DNA from: Megasphaera stantonii
GTDB lineage: Bacteria > Bacillota > Negativicutes > Veillonellales > Megasphaeraceae
NCBI RefSeq assembly: GCF_003367905.1
Contig: NZ_CP029462.1
Coordinates: 1,178,001 to 1,242,000 of the forward strand
DNA: 64,000 bases
Direction: 5' to 3'
A model generated the notes under the pieces. The model was given only the letters and a program-made list of their open reading frames with translations. It searched no databases and had not been told where the DNA came from. This document shows, piece by piece, positions 46,880 through 55,081 of the stretch. The translations under genes were made by a program, and so were the position numbers. Position 1 is the first letter of the stretch, and each line of letters begins with the position of its first letter.

Positions 46880-47740
46880 TTACGGCGTCGCCGCGTCTAA
46901 TACGGCCTGCATCCACTGGCCGATCATCGCGCCGACAGTCAGACGTGTTTCATCAAAAGCATGGTCGGCCTCCACCATATCGAACTGCTGCACAGCTGAC
47001 GTTTCATGGAGCTGCAGCTGCCGCCACAGCGGCCCGATCATGTCTGCCGCCGGCGCGACATCGTCTTTCGCCGCGCCGATGAAGTACAGGTTCCTGTCTT
47101 TGAGGTCTTCGGCGGCATGGCGAAGGCCGAACTCGGCGTGAAGACAATACTGCGCGTCTTCATATAAGTCCTTCATACTGGACAGGCGCAGGACGTCGGC
47201 TCCCTGAATCAGCAGCTCCTTCAGCGATTCTTCGTCTCCCCTTTCAAACAACGACGGAAAATCGTAAGGAGCCATGACGGCGGCTCCGCAAATCCAGGGA
47301 AGACGCCGCATGGCGTTTACGGCGGCAAATCCGCCCATGCTGTGGCCGATAAAGAACATCTTGCCCGTATCAATACCGTATGTAGAAGCTGTTTCCGTCG
47401 TCCGGGCCCACTCCGCCGCAGCCACGGCGTCTTCGATGATGCCCGACAAGGTATACTGGCCTTCGCTTCCCCAGCAACCCCGATACGATATGTTTACGGC
47501 GACGGCGCCCATCCGGCGCAGCCCCTGCCCGATATCGAACAGCGACGTATACCCCGGATACCCGTGCAGTAGGATTGCGCAGGGACGCCGTTCTCCCGGC
47601 GGTCTTCCCGGCGTCATCACCGTCCCGTATATATGGGCGTCCCCGCCGCCGCTGAGAATACTCAGCCCTTCCAGAGCCGGCGGTATTTCTCCGGGACGGC
47701 AAAGCGGGTCCTGATACATATATTCCAAATGCAGCGTCAT
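46880..47740 (-). CDS. Alpha/beta hydrolase
   Basis: 286 residues: oxyanion-hole HGYPGYTS, nucleophile elbow in FIGHSMGGFAAVNA, the acid probably in GAAKDDVAPA and a late histidine in EADHAFDE. This is the prolyl-oligopeptidase/dienelactone hydrolase-like build of a cytoplasmic peptidase or esterase; no signal peptide is seen. AAGGAG 7 nt upstream. It sits between the DUF3311 and symporter genes, so it probably acts on the imported compound. Confidence 0.85.
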   Translation of the reverse strand: MTLHLEYMYQDPLCRPGEIPPALEGLSILSGGGDAHIYGTVMTPGRPPGERRPCAILLHGYPGYTSLFDIGQGLRRMGAVAVNISYRGCWGSEGQYTLSGIIEDAVAAAEWARTTETASTYGIDTGKMFFIGHSMGGFAAVNAMRRLPWICGAAVMAPYDFPSLFERGDEESLKELLIQGADVLRLSSMKDLYEDAQYCLHAEFGLRHAAEDLKDRNLYFIGAAKDDVAPAADMIGPLWRQLQLHETSAVQQFDMVEADHAFDETRLTVGAMIGQWMQAVLDAATP

Positions 47741-47741
47741 A

Positions 47742-47942
47742 TTACATCTCCTTTTTAGACCGCATCCGGTCTTTTTTATCCAGCACCCACAGCGTATGGA
47801 TACAAGCCACCGTTACGATGACGCCGGCCTGAATCCAAAAGGCCAGGAAGGGCAGCCCGGCAATCTGCGGATGAAAGGTATTCACAAACGGCAGGGCCGC
47901 AATAATCCAAATAAATGGAATCACCGTCAATAGGCATTTCAT
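47742..47942 (-). CDS. DUF3311 small membrane protein
   Basis: 66 residues with two helices (VIPFIWIIAALPFVN and FLAFWIQAGVIVTVACIHTLWVLD, the latter quoted in part) and a charged tail KKDRMRSKKEM. DUF3311 proteins occur beside SSS-family symporters and are thought to be their accessory subunits. ATG 47942 is preceded by AGGGGGA. The stop overlaps the region of the hydrolase ribosome site. Confidence 0.82.
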   Translation of the reverse strand: MKCLLTVIPFIWIIAALPFVNTFHPQIAGLPFLAFWIQAGVIVTVACIHTLWVLDKKDRMRSKKEM

Positions 47943-47987
47943 AGCATGTTCCCCCTTTTCACTACAAAACAATTTGCGGCGCGGCTG

Positions 47988-49178
47988 TTAGGAATGAAGC
48001 CGCAGCCAGTCTACGGCATACATGGCGTAGATGCCGGCCGCTCCCGGCAGCGCCGATTCGTCAAGCGTAAAGGTATCGCTGTGATGGGAATGCACGGCGC
48101 CGACGTCGGGATTATAAATGCCGATCAGGGCAAAGCACCCGGGCTTCTTCTCCAGATAGTAGGCGAAGTCTTCGCCGCCTGTCGTCTTTTCCAGCGTCGT
48201 CACGGCGTCGCCGCCCAAAATCTTTCTGACGGCGTCTTCCGCAATGGCCGAGCAGCCTTCCTCGTTGACGACGGGCGGTACCATGACCCGGTACTGCAGT
48301 TCTGCCGAGGCGCCGTAAGCCGCCGCCGTGTTCTGAACAATCCGTTCCATCGTCGTCTTGATGTCCTCCGCCATTTCTTTCTTGAAATACCGCGTCGTAC
48401 CGCGCAGCTCCGCTTCGCCGGAAATGATGTTGAACCGCGTGCCGCTCTTCATGGTTCCGACTGTCAGGACGACCGAATCCAGCGGACTGACATGACGCGA
48501 CACGACGCTCTGCAAATTCAGGACGATGGCCGACGCGACGACCGTAGCGTCCACGGTCTGCTGAGGCTGCGAGCCGTGGCCTGCCAGGCCGTGTACGAGA
48601 ATGGTGAATTCATCGGCCGCCGCCATCCGTTCACCTTTTTCGACGGACACCTTCCCCGACGGCACGTCGATCCAAAGATGGCCGCCGAAGATGGAGCCGA
48701 TTTCTTCATACCAGTTTCCAAAGCGTATCATATACGGCGCGCCGCGCCCCGTTTCTTCGCCGGGCTGAAAAATCAAATACACCGTGCCGTACAGCCGGTC
48801 CTTCATGTTGACCAGCATACGCGCCGCCCCTAATAACACGGCGATATGGCCGTCGTGGCCGCAGGCGTGCATACAGCCGCTGCAGCGCGATTTGAAGGGC
48901 ACGTCGTTTGCTTCCTGTACGGGCAGGGCGTCTATGTCGGCCCGCAGGGCCACAGCTTTTCCCGGATGATCCCCTTCAATCTTAGCGACTACGCCCGTAT
49001 GCTGCTCCGGATTCACTTCGCACGGAATGCCCATGTCTTCCAGAATATTGACGATTCGCAGCGTCGTCCGCCGTTCCTGAAAGCTCGTTTCCGGATATTC
49101 GTGAAACTGCCGCCGCCACTGGCGAATCTGTCCTTCGTATGTTTTCATATATGTTTTAATCATATCGGCGTCGTTCAT
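47988..49178 (-). CDS. M20-family amidohydrolase / aminoacylase
   Basis: 396 residues of the M20D type: ALRADIDALPVQE, the metal motif HACGHDGHIAVLLG, FQPGEETGRGAPY and TTGGEDFAYYLEK (metal ligands), with the dimerisation domain between. Such enzymes cleave N-acyl amino acids, indole-acyl conjugates or aminobenzoyl-glutamate. First gene of the operon with symporter and aspartase; together these suggest import and cleavage of an N-acyl or peptide-like aspartate/asparagine source (inference). Confidence 0.9.
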   Translation of the reverse strand: MNDADMIKTYMKTYEGQIRQWRRQFHEYPETSFQERRTTLRIVNILEDMGIPCEVNPEQHTGVVAKIEGDHPGKAVALRADIDALPVQEANDVPFKSRCSGCMHACGHDGHIAVLLGAARMLVNMKDRLYGTVYLIFQPGEETGRGAPYMIRFGNWYEEIGSIFGGHLWIDVPSGKVSVEKGERMAAADEFTILVHGLAGHGSQPQQTVDATVVASAIVLNLQSVVSRHVSPLDSVVLTVGTMKSGTRFNIISGEAELRGTTRYFKKEMAEDIKTTMERIVQNTAAAYGASAELQYRVMVPPVVNEEGCSAIAEDAVRKILGGDAVTTLEKTTGGEDFAYYLEKKPGCFALIGIYNPDVGAVHSHHSDTFTLDESALPGAAGIYAMYAVDWLRLHS

Positions 49179-49252
49179 CAGTAGTTCCCCCTCTGCCGTT
49201 CAGATTATTTCACACTACGCGCCGCGCGGCTCCGTTTTCCCTCCAGCCGCGC

Positions 49253-49286
49253 AAAAAAGCGCCGTTGAATGCAGATTCAACAGCGC
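49253..49286 (-). terminator. Terminator-like hairpin in the leader of the M20-aspA operon
   Basis: Minus strand GCGCTGTTGAAT (49286-49275), loop CTGC, ATTCAACGGCGC (49270-49259), then six T (49258-49253). It is about 60 nt after the expected start of transcription and 75 nt before the first gene. A second perfect stem, GCGCGGCT/AGCCGCGC, follows at 49229-49252 or so. Confidence 0.8.
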
Positions 49287-49316
49287 CTTTGCCGCACGTA
49301 CTATGAAATTAAAGCC

Positions 49317-49345
49317 ATTATAGGGGTTCCCTTTCGCCTTGTCAA
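49317..49345 (-). promoter_or_regulatory. Consensus promoter of the M20-aspA operon
   Basis: TTGACA (49345-49340), 17-bp spacer, TATAAT (49322-49317) on the minus strand: both hexamers are perfect. Confidence 0.88.
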
Positions 49346-49400
49346 TAAAAGCCCCGTATTTTTTACAAAATAGTTAGAAATAGTTTAGAAAAAGTAAGGC

Positions 49401-49429
49401 TTGCGCGTCTATGCCATCCTTTCTATAAT
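49401..49429 (+). promoter_or_regulatory. Promoter of the murQ operon
   Basis: TTGCGC (49401-49406), 17-bp spacer, TATAAT (49424-49429). CCTTTC and GGAAGG flank the -10 as a partial dyad that could be an operator. Confidence 0.75.
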
Positions 49430-49461
49430 GGAAGGTATAAGTAAAGAAAGGACCTCTGCAT

Positions 49462-50373
49462 ATGATTGATCTCCACGCTATTGCAACAGAACAGCGCAAC
49501 GAACAGACGCGGCATATAGACCGGCTGTCTACGCTGGATATGATACGCCTTATCAACGAAGAAGATACAAAGGCTGCCCTCGCCGTCGGCGCTATCGCCC
49601 CGGCCATTGCCGACGCCGTCGACTTGATTGCCGGCCGGCTGCGGCAAGGAGGGCGGTTATTTTACATCGGTTCGGGTACGTCGGGACGGCTGGGCATACT
49701 CGACGCCGTCGAATGTCCGCCGACGTACAGCACGGACCCCGACATGGTCCAGGGCCTCATCGCCGGCGGGTACGAAGCCATCTTCCGGGCCAAGGAAGGT
49801 GCCGAAGACTCACAGGACATGGGACGGGCCGACCTGGCAGCCAAGGCCGTGACGGCAAAAGACGTCGTCGTCGGCCTCAGCGCGTCGGGACGGACGCCTT
49901 ACGTCCTCGGCGGACTTCAGTACGCCGCTTCCGTCGGCGCAGCGACGATTTCCATCGACTGCTCACCTCAGGCCCCTATCGCCCAGTATGCGCAAATCGA
50001 CTTATGCGCCCTCGTCGGCCCGGAGGTCATCACCGGCTCGACGCGCATGAAAGCCGGCACGGCGCAGAAGATGATCCTCAACATGCTGTCTACAGGGGCC
50101 ATGATACGGCTCGGCAAAGTATACGGCAACCTCATGGTCGACGTAAAGGCCTCTAATGAAAAGCTGAAAGAACGAGCCTGCCGCATCGTCATGACAGCGG
50201 CCCAATGCGGACGAAGGGACGCCGAACAGGCCCTGCTTCAATGCCGCGGGCAGGCTAAAACGGCTATCGTCATGCTGCGCCTCGGCGTGTCCGCCGCCGA
50301 AGCGGAGCAGCGGCTTGCCGCGCACGGCGGATACATAGACCGGGTATGCAAGGAGACACCTCATGACCGATAA
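49462..50373 (+). CDS. murQ: N-acetylmuramic acid 6-phosphate etherase
   Basis: Removes the lactyl ether of MurNAc-6-phosphate to give GlcNAc-6-phosphate in cell-wall recycling. 303-residue SIS-domain protein with FYIGSGTSGRLGILDAVECPPTY, the family's GEDS-like KEGAEDSQDMG, VGLSASGRTPYVLGG and EVITGSTRMKAGTAQK. AAAGGA lies before the ATG. Its stop overlaps the start of the PTS gene by 11 nt. Confidence 0.96.
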   Translation: MIDLHAIATEQRNEQTRHIDRLSTLDMIRLINEEDTKAALAVGAIAPAIADAVDLIAGRLRQGGRLFYIGSGTSGRLGILDAVECPPTYSTDPDMVQGLIAGGYEAIFRAKEGAEDSQDMGRADLAAKAVTAKDVVVGLSASGRTPYVLGGLQYAASVGAATISIDCSPQAPIAQYAQIDLCALVGPEVITGSTRMKAGTAQKMILNMLSTGAMIRLGKVYGNLMVDVKASNEKLKERACRIVMTAAQCGRRDAEQALLQCRGQAKTAIVMLRLGVSAAEAEQRLAAHGGYIDRVCKETPHDR

Positions 50374-51742
50374 AGAATTAGCGGAACAGCTGCTGGCCGC
50401 CGTCGGGCCGGCCGAGCGCATCGTCCACGCCTACAACTGCATGACCCGCCTGCGTCTTCACGTCAAGGACGGCGGCATCCCTGCCGAGGAAATCAAAAAA
50501 ATTCCCGGCGTCTTAGGCGTCAACAAGTCGGGCGACGAATGGCAGATCGTCCTGGGCCCCGGCAAGGCCACCAAGGTGACGAAGGAGTTTAAAGCCCTTC
50601 TGGAAAAAGACAGCGCGACGCCCAAGTCCGACGGCGGCACGATTTCCTCCCTTGCCCAGGCCGCGTCGGTCGGCGACGGGAAAGAGCTCCACGACGCCAT
50701 ACAAAAAAAGAACGCCACGCCGGCTAAGCTGGCCTTAAAGAAAATTTCCGCCATTTTCGTCCCCATCATTCCGGCCTTCATCGCCTGCGGCCTCATTACG
50801 GGACTGCTGAACGTCGCCTTGAAAATAGAACCGTCGTGGGCGGCGTCGCCTATTGCGCAAATGCTGGCCGTCGCCGGCAGCGCCGCTTTCTTCGGCCTGA
50901 ATATATTCGTCGGCATCAACGCCGTAAAGACCTTCGGCGGTTCGCCCATGCTCGGCGGCGTGCTGGCCGCCGTCATGAGCCATCCGTCTCTGGCGTCGAT
51001 TTCAGCAGACGGCATCGCCTTCGCGCCCGGCCGGGGCGGCGTCGTCGCCGTCCTTCTCGTGTCGCTGTTCGCCGCCTGGCTGGAAAAAAAGCTCCATCGC
51101 CATATTCCGGACATGTTCGACCTCTTTGCGACGCCCCTCATTACAGTCCTCCTTTCCACCTTCGCGGCCCTCTGCATCTGCCAGCCCGTCGGCGGCTGCA
51201 TATCCGAGGCCATCGGCGCGGCGGCGACGGAGTCTATCCGTTCCGGCGGAGCCGTCACGGGCTTCCTGTTAGGCGGAGCCTTCCTGCCCATGGTCATGGC
51301 CGGCGTGCACCAGGGCCTCACGCCGATTCACGCCGAGCTGCTGGCCCGCTACGGCGTGACGATTCTCCTGCCCGTCCTGGCCATGGCCGGCGGCGGACAA
51401 GTCGGAGCGGCCCTAGCCGTATATGCCAAGACGAAAAACAAAGGGCTGCGCAAAACCATCGCCTCGGCCCTGCCCGTCGGCATCATGGGCGTCGGCGAGC
51501 CCCTCATCTACGGCGTCACCCTGCCCTTAGGCAAGCCCTTTATCGGAGCCTGCATCGGCGGAGCCTGCGGCGGCGCCGTCCAGGCCTACTACATGGTCGG
51601 CTCGGCAGCCTTAGGAATTTCCGGCCTGCCCCTGGCGGCCAGCACCGATAATATTCCCATCTACCTGCTCGGCCTGGCCGTATCCTATGCCGTCGGCTTC
51701 ATCGCCGCCTGGATTCTCGGCTTCGATGACCCCGAGCCATAA
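50363..51742 (+). CDS. murP: PTS transporter, EIIBC, probably for N-acetylmuramic acid
   Basis: 459 residues: EIIB domain (1-85) with the phosphocysteine Cys26 in YNCMTRLRLHVKD, a linker, then a ten-helix glucose-superfamily EIIC domain (from about residue 125; GGVLAAVMSHPSL, PLGGCIS-like QPVGGCISEAIG, MAGVHQGLTPIHAELL, PVGIMGVGEPLIYGVTLPLGKP). No EIIA domain is attached, as in MurP, so a shared EIIA(Glc) must phosphorylate it. Substrate is inferred from murQ and mupG on either side. Confidence 0.9.
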   Translation: MTDKELAEQLLAAVGPAERIVHAYNCMTRLRLHVKDGGIPAEEIKKIPGVLGVNKSGDEWQIVLGPGKATKVTKEFKALLEKDSATPKSDGGTISSLAQAASVGDGKELHDAIQKKNATPAKLALKKISAIFVPIIPAFIACGLITGLLNVALKIEPSWAASPIAQMLAVAGSAAFFGLNIFVGINAVKTFGGSPMLGGVLAAVMSHPSLASISADGIAFAPGRGGVVAVLLVSLFAAWLEKKLHRHIPDMFDLFATPLITVLLSTFAALCICQPVGGCISEAIGAAATESIRSGGAVTGFLLGGAFLPMVMAGVHQGLTPIHAELLARYGVTILLPVLAMAGGGQVGAALAVYAKTKNKGLRKTIASALPVGIMGVGEPLIYGVTLPLGKPFIGACIGGACGGAVQAYYMVGSAALGISGLPLAASTDNIPIYLLGLAVSYAVGFIAAWILGFDDPEP

Positions 51743-51756
51743 GGAGGAACGACATC

Positions 51757-52839
51757 ATGAAAACGGGAATCTCCCTGTACCCGGGCCTGCACGGCACGGC
51801 AGAAGAACATTTGGCATTACTGGAAAAGGCCGCCGACGCAGGCATAAGCCGTGTGTTTACGTCCCTGCATATTCCCGAAGCAGACACTGCGGCGCTGCGC
51901 CGGGAACTGCGCGCCCTGCTGCAGACGGCACGGCGGCGCGGCCTGGACGTCGTCGCCGACGTATCGCCCCAAACGGCGGCCATCCTCGGCGCCGACAGCC
52001 TTCAGCCGCAGCAGCTGCGGGAACTGGGCATCACGACAGCCCGCCTGGACTACGGCTTCGACGTGCGAAAAACGGCCTTATTCAGCCGCATCATGTCCAT
52101 CCAGCTCAACGCCTCGACGGTACAGCCCGAGTATTTAGACGCCCTGCGCGACGCCGGCGCAGACTTTTCCCGCATCGACTGCCTGCACAATTTCTATCCC
52201 CGGCCTCATACGGGACTGAGCGAAGCCTTTTTTACCGCCCAGACGGCGTGGCTCCAGCGGGAAGGCCTGTCTGTCGGGGCCTTCATTCCCAGCCAGCACG
52301 GCCGGCGCGGGCCTTTATTCGAAGGGCTGCCGACGCTGGAAGACCACCGCCGCCTCGACGTCAGCCTGACGGCCCGTCATCTGGCCGCCTTAGGCGTCCA
52401 GTCGGCCTTCATCGGCGACGGCCAGCCGTCCGACGCGGAGCTGGAAGCCCTCGCCGCGGCGGGCCGCGAAGAGAAGGGCGTCGTCGTCTTAAAGGCCCGC
52501 CTCTGCAGCCGCGAGCCCTGGGTCCGCGATTTCCTGTCCTATACCTTTACGTCCCGCCTGGACCCGTCCCGCGATATGATACGGACGCAGGAAAGCCGCT
52601 CTCATGCGAGCGGCTCCATTGTAAGAGACGAGGCTTGCCCCCGCCGCGGCCTGCGGCGCGGCGACGTAACCATCGACACGGATATGTACTTGCGGTACCG
52701 GGGAGAAATGGCGATTATGACGGCCGACGCCGAAGAAGACGACAAGACGATGATCGCCGCCCAAATCCTGCCAGAAGAACGGTTTTTGCTGAACTATATC
52801 ACGCCGGGGCGGCGATTCCGCTTAGAATTCGTCCGCTGA
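51757..52839 (+). CDS. mupG: MupG-like 6-phospho-N-acetylmuramidase (DUF871)
   Basis: 360 residues of the DUF871 family: an N-terminal TIM barrel (TGISLYPGLHGTAEEHLALL, VFTSLHIPE, LDYGF at the barrel strands, HNFYPRPHTGLS) and a C-terminal beta domain from about 245 (SRDMIRTQESR, then MYLRYRGEMAIM). In Staphylococcus, MupG cleaves intracellular MurNAc-6P-GlcNAc that MurP imports; MurQ then acts on the product. The gene order murQ-murP-mupG repeats that pathway. Its stop codon directly abuts the stop of the convergent EamA gene. Confidence 0.9.
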   Translation: MKTGISLYPGLHGTAEEHLALLEKAADAGISRVFTSLHIPEADTAALRRELRALLQTARRRGLDVVADVSPQTAAILGADSLQPQQLRELGITTARLDYGFDVRKTALFSRIMSIQLNASTVQPEYLDALRDAGADFSRIDCLHNFYPRPHTGLSEAFFTAQTAWLQREGLSVGAFIPSQHGRRGPLFEGLPTLEDHRRLDVSLTARHLAALGVQSAFIGDGQPSDAELEALAAAGREEKGVVVLKARLCSREPWVRDFLSYTFTSRLDPSRDMIRTQESRSHASGSIVRDEACPRRGLRRGDVTIDTDMYLRYRGEMAIMTADAEEDDKTMIAAQILPEERFLLNYITPGRRFRLEFVR

Positions 52840-53718
52840 TCAGGATTTGCAGTTCAGCAGCACGACGGCTCCCAAAATACAGGCGATACCGCCGAGGCCG
52901 GCCGCCGTAAGGAGTTCGTGAAATACGGCGACGCCGACGAGGGTCGACGTCAGCGGTTCGACAGACGCCAGGATAGACGCTTTCCCCGCTTCCATCTTAT
53001 TGAGCCCCAGCGTATACAGGCCGAAGGGCAGCGCCGTCGACACGACGCCCAGCAGGACGAACAGAGCCGCCGCTTCGGGCACTGCCAGGACGACAGCGGC
53101 AATCTGTCCGGCATGGCTGAAACCGATAAGCCCGGCCGCGGCGACGACAAAGGTCCACGTCGTCACGGCAAAGGGCGTGTATTTCGCCAAAGCATAGCGG
53201 GCAAAAATCGAATACAAGGCGTAGCCGAAGCCGGCTCCCAACCCGGCCAGGACGCCGGGAACGTTGACCTTCCCTACGCCCAGCCCGCTGACGAGGACGC
53301 ACCCGGCAAAGGCCAGGACCAGGCACAGGGCTTTCACCGGCGTGAAGGCTTCTTTAAACAACAGGACCGACAGGACCATGACGATGCTCGGCGCGGTGTA
53401 CAGCAAAATGGCCGCCATGGACAAGGTCGTCAGCTGGATCGCCGTGAAATAGCAGATGTTGAAAAAGACGATGCTGCACAGGCCCGTCCCCAGGAACATC
53501 CATATGTCCCGCTTGGCAATGGCCAGCTCTGACGACCTCGTGCTGGCCATGAACAGCACCATGACCACTGCCGTCACAAAGGAGCGGCCGAAGGCAATCT
53601 GGACCGGCGAAAATCCCAGCGCCGCCAGCTGACGGGAAAAAATCCCGATGACGCCCCAGCAGATGCCGGCGGCGATAATAAAAAACGGCGCCGTCTTGCC
53701 GTCAAGTCGTATAGTCAT
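52840..53718 (-). CDS. EamA-family (DMT superfamily) transporter
   Basis: 292 residues, ten helices in two EamA repeats: IIAAGICWGVIGIFSRQL, CYFTAIQLTTLSMAAILLYTAPS, then GFGYALYSIFARYAL and EAGKASILASVEPLTSTLVG, the last a typical family end. Substrate unknown. Convergent with mupG with no gap and no terminator visible between them. Confidence 0.87.
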   Translation of the reverse strand: MTIRLDGKTAPFFIIAAGICWGVIGIFSRQLAALGFSPVQIAFGRSFVTAVVMVLFMASTRSSELAIAKRDIWMFLGTGLCSIVFFNICYFTAIQLTTLSMAAILLYTAPSIVMVLSVLLFKEAFTPVKALCLVLAFAGCVLVSGLGVGKVNVPGVLAGLGAGFGYALYSIFARYALAKYTPFAVTTWTFVVAAAGLIGFSHAGQIAAVVLAVPEAAALFVLLGVVSTALPFGLYTLGLNKMEAGKASILASVEPLTSTLVGVAVFHELLTAAGLGGIACILGAVVLLNCKS

Positions 53719-53753
53719 AGTCCATCCCTTCTTTTCCCTTTGTTATGCGTTTC

Positions 53754-53782
53754 ATAGTAAAAGACTTTCGTCTCATTGTCAA
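53754..53782 (-). promoter_or_regulatory. Promoter of the second EamA gene
   Basis: TTGACA (53782-53777), 17-bp spacer, TACTAT (53759-53754) on the minus strand. Confidence 0.75.
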
Positions 53783-53787
53783 TACGC

Positions 53788-53825
53788 TGCCATAAGCGCT
53801 CCGCTATCGCCGCGCGCCTATGGCA
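53788..53825. repeat. Hairpin between the EamA and M48 genes
   Basis: TGCCATA (53788-53794) with TATGGCA (53819-53825), and GCGC (53796-53799) with GCGC (53814-53817), one mismatch between the two helices. It lies just upstream of both divergent promoters. Confidence 0.6.
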
Positions 53826-53925
53826 TGGTATACTACATGTATATGCACGATGTATAGTCACGGTATCTGCTTCGCCGATACCGCCTCTGCCGCCCTGCCT
53901 GCGCAGGAGAAAGGAGATACCTCTC

Positions 53926-55011
53926 ATGTCCGCATCATCATGGAAACGAGCGGCCATACGCGCCGCCATCTGCATCACCCTCAGCACAGCCGCCGCACCG
54001 GCCGCGCCAGTCCAGGCCATTAACCTCGGCGCCATCGGCACGATCATCGGAGCCGGCGTACAGTACGCCAGCCTGAATAAGCAGCTCAGCTATCTGGACA
54101 ACGAAGGGCGCGACGAATTCATGGAACAGGTCAAGGCCCAGTACGGCGTCAATTACGACCCGCAGGCCAACGCCATGACGGCCCGCGTCATGGAAAACCT
54201 GTCCCGCTCCGTCGCGGCCATCGACCCGTCCATCCTGGATAAGCCGTACAATTATTTCGTCAACAACGACACGTCCTTCAACGCCTTCTGTACCATCGGC
54301 CACAACATGAGCGTCAACATCGGCCTCTTTGAGCCCCTGAACTACAACGAAAACGAAGTCGCCTTCGTCCTGGCTCACGAAATGGGTCACGGCCAGGAAA
54401 ACCATCCCATCGAAGGCGTCAAGAAATCCATGCCCCTCGATTTACTGGCATCGCTGGCCGGAGCCAACGGCAGCGCGGCCCAGCTCGGTTCAGCTATCTT
54501 GTCGCAAATCGGCACGGCTAACCTGGTCACCAAGCCCATGGAAAAGGAAGCGGACAAGCTGGCCTTCGAATACGCCGTCGGCGCAGGCTACAACCCCGGC
54601 GCGGGCGCCGCCTTATGGCAGCGCATGCTGGAAAAGGGCGGCTCCGTCAAGACGAGCGGCGTCATGGAGCTGTTCAACGACCATCCGACCAACGTCAGCC
54701 GCCGCGACACGTACAGCAAGACCCTAACGAAATGGAGCAACAACGTCGTCAAGGTCGACGCCGAAACGGGCATGATTTCCATCCGCGGCAAGGAATGGTT
54801 CGCCCCGGCCGATACGGCTTCTATGAGCGGCCGGGAACAGGCCTACCTAGTTGCCGGCAACCTGGCCGCCGTCTACCATCAGAACAAGCGGCCGACGGCC
54901 TCCGTCCATACACAGGGACAGATGCTCTACGTCGGGCCCCAGCCTATTGCCGACCTGAGCGCCGAGCCGGACCCAGCCGCCGTGACGGCACGCCTGCAGG
55001 CCCTGCTGTAA
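53926..55011 (+). CDS. Exported M48-family metalloprotease
   Basis: 361 residues. An N-terminal signal peptide (CITLSTAAAPAAPVQA) sends it across the membrane. The zinc site is H151-E-M-G-H155 in VLAHEMGHGQENH, with the third ligand in EKEADKLAFEYAV; the DNDTSFNAFC-like stretch NDTSFNAFCTIGHNMSVN precedes it as in Ste24/BepA-like proteases. Possible role: quality control of envelope proteins. ATG 53926 has AAAGGAG 9 nt ahead; the longer frame from 53776 crosses the hairpin region and lacks a ribosome site. C-terminal part beyond residue 260 is not recognised. Confidence 0.87.
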   Translation: MSASSWKRAAIRAAICITLSTAAAPAAPVQAINLGAIGTIIGAGVQYASLNKQLSYLDNEGRDEFMEQVKAQYGVNYDPQANAMTARVMENLSRSVAAIDPSILDKPYNYFVNNDTSFNAFCTIGHNMSVNIGLFEPLNYNENEVAFVLAHEMGHGQENHPIEGVKKSMPLDLLASLAGANGSAAQLGSAILSQIGTANLVTKPMEKEADKLAFEYAVGAGYNPGAGAALWQRMLEKGGSVKTSGVMELFNDHPTNVSRRDTYSKTLTKWSNNVVKVDAETGMISIRGKEWFAPADTASMSGREQAYLVAGNLAAVYHQNKRPTASVHTQGQMLYVGPQPIADLSAEPDPAAVTARLQALL

Positions 55012-55081
55012 TCGGCATAACACAGTATCTTTTATTTTCCCTGCCTAAATGATACAATAGCAGGCAGGAGGAATCACACTT

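Noticed and set aside
49299-49316. A leader peptide M-A-L-I-S overlapping the -10 of the M20 operon promoter
   Set aside because: Its ATG lies within the -10 hexamer, upstream of the expected transcription start, so it would not be in the RNA.
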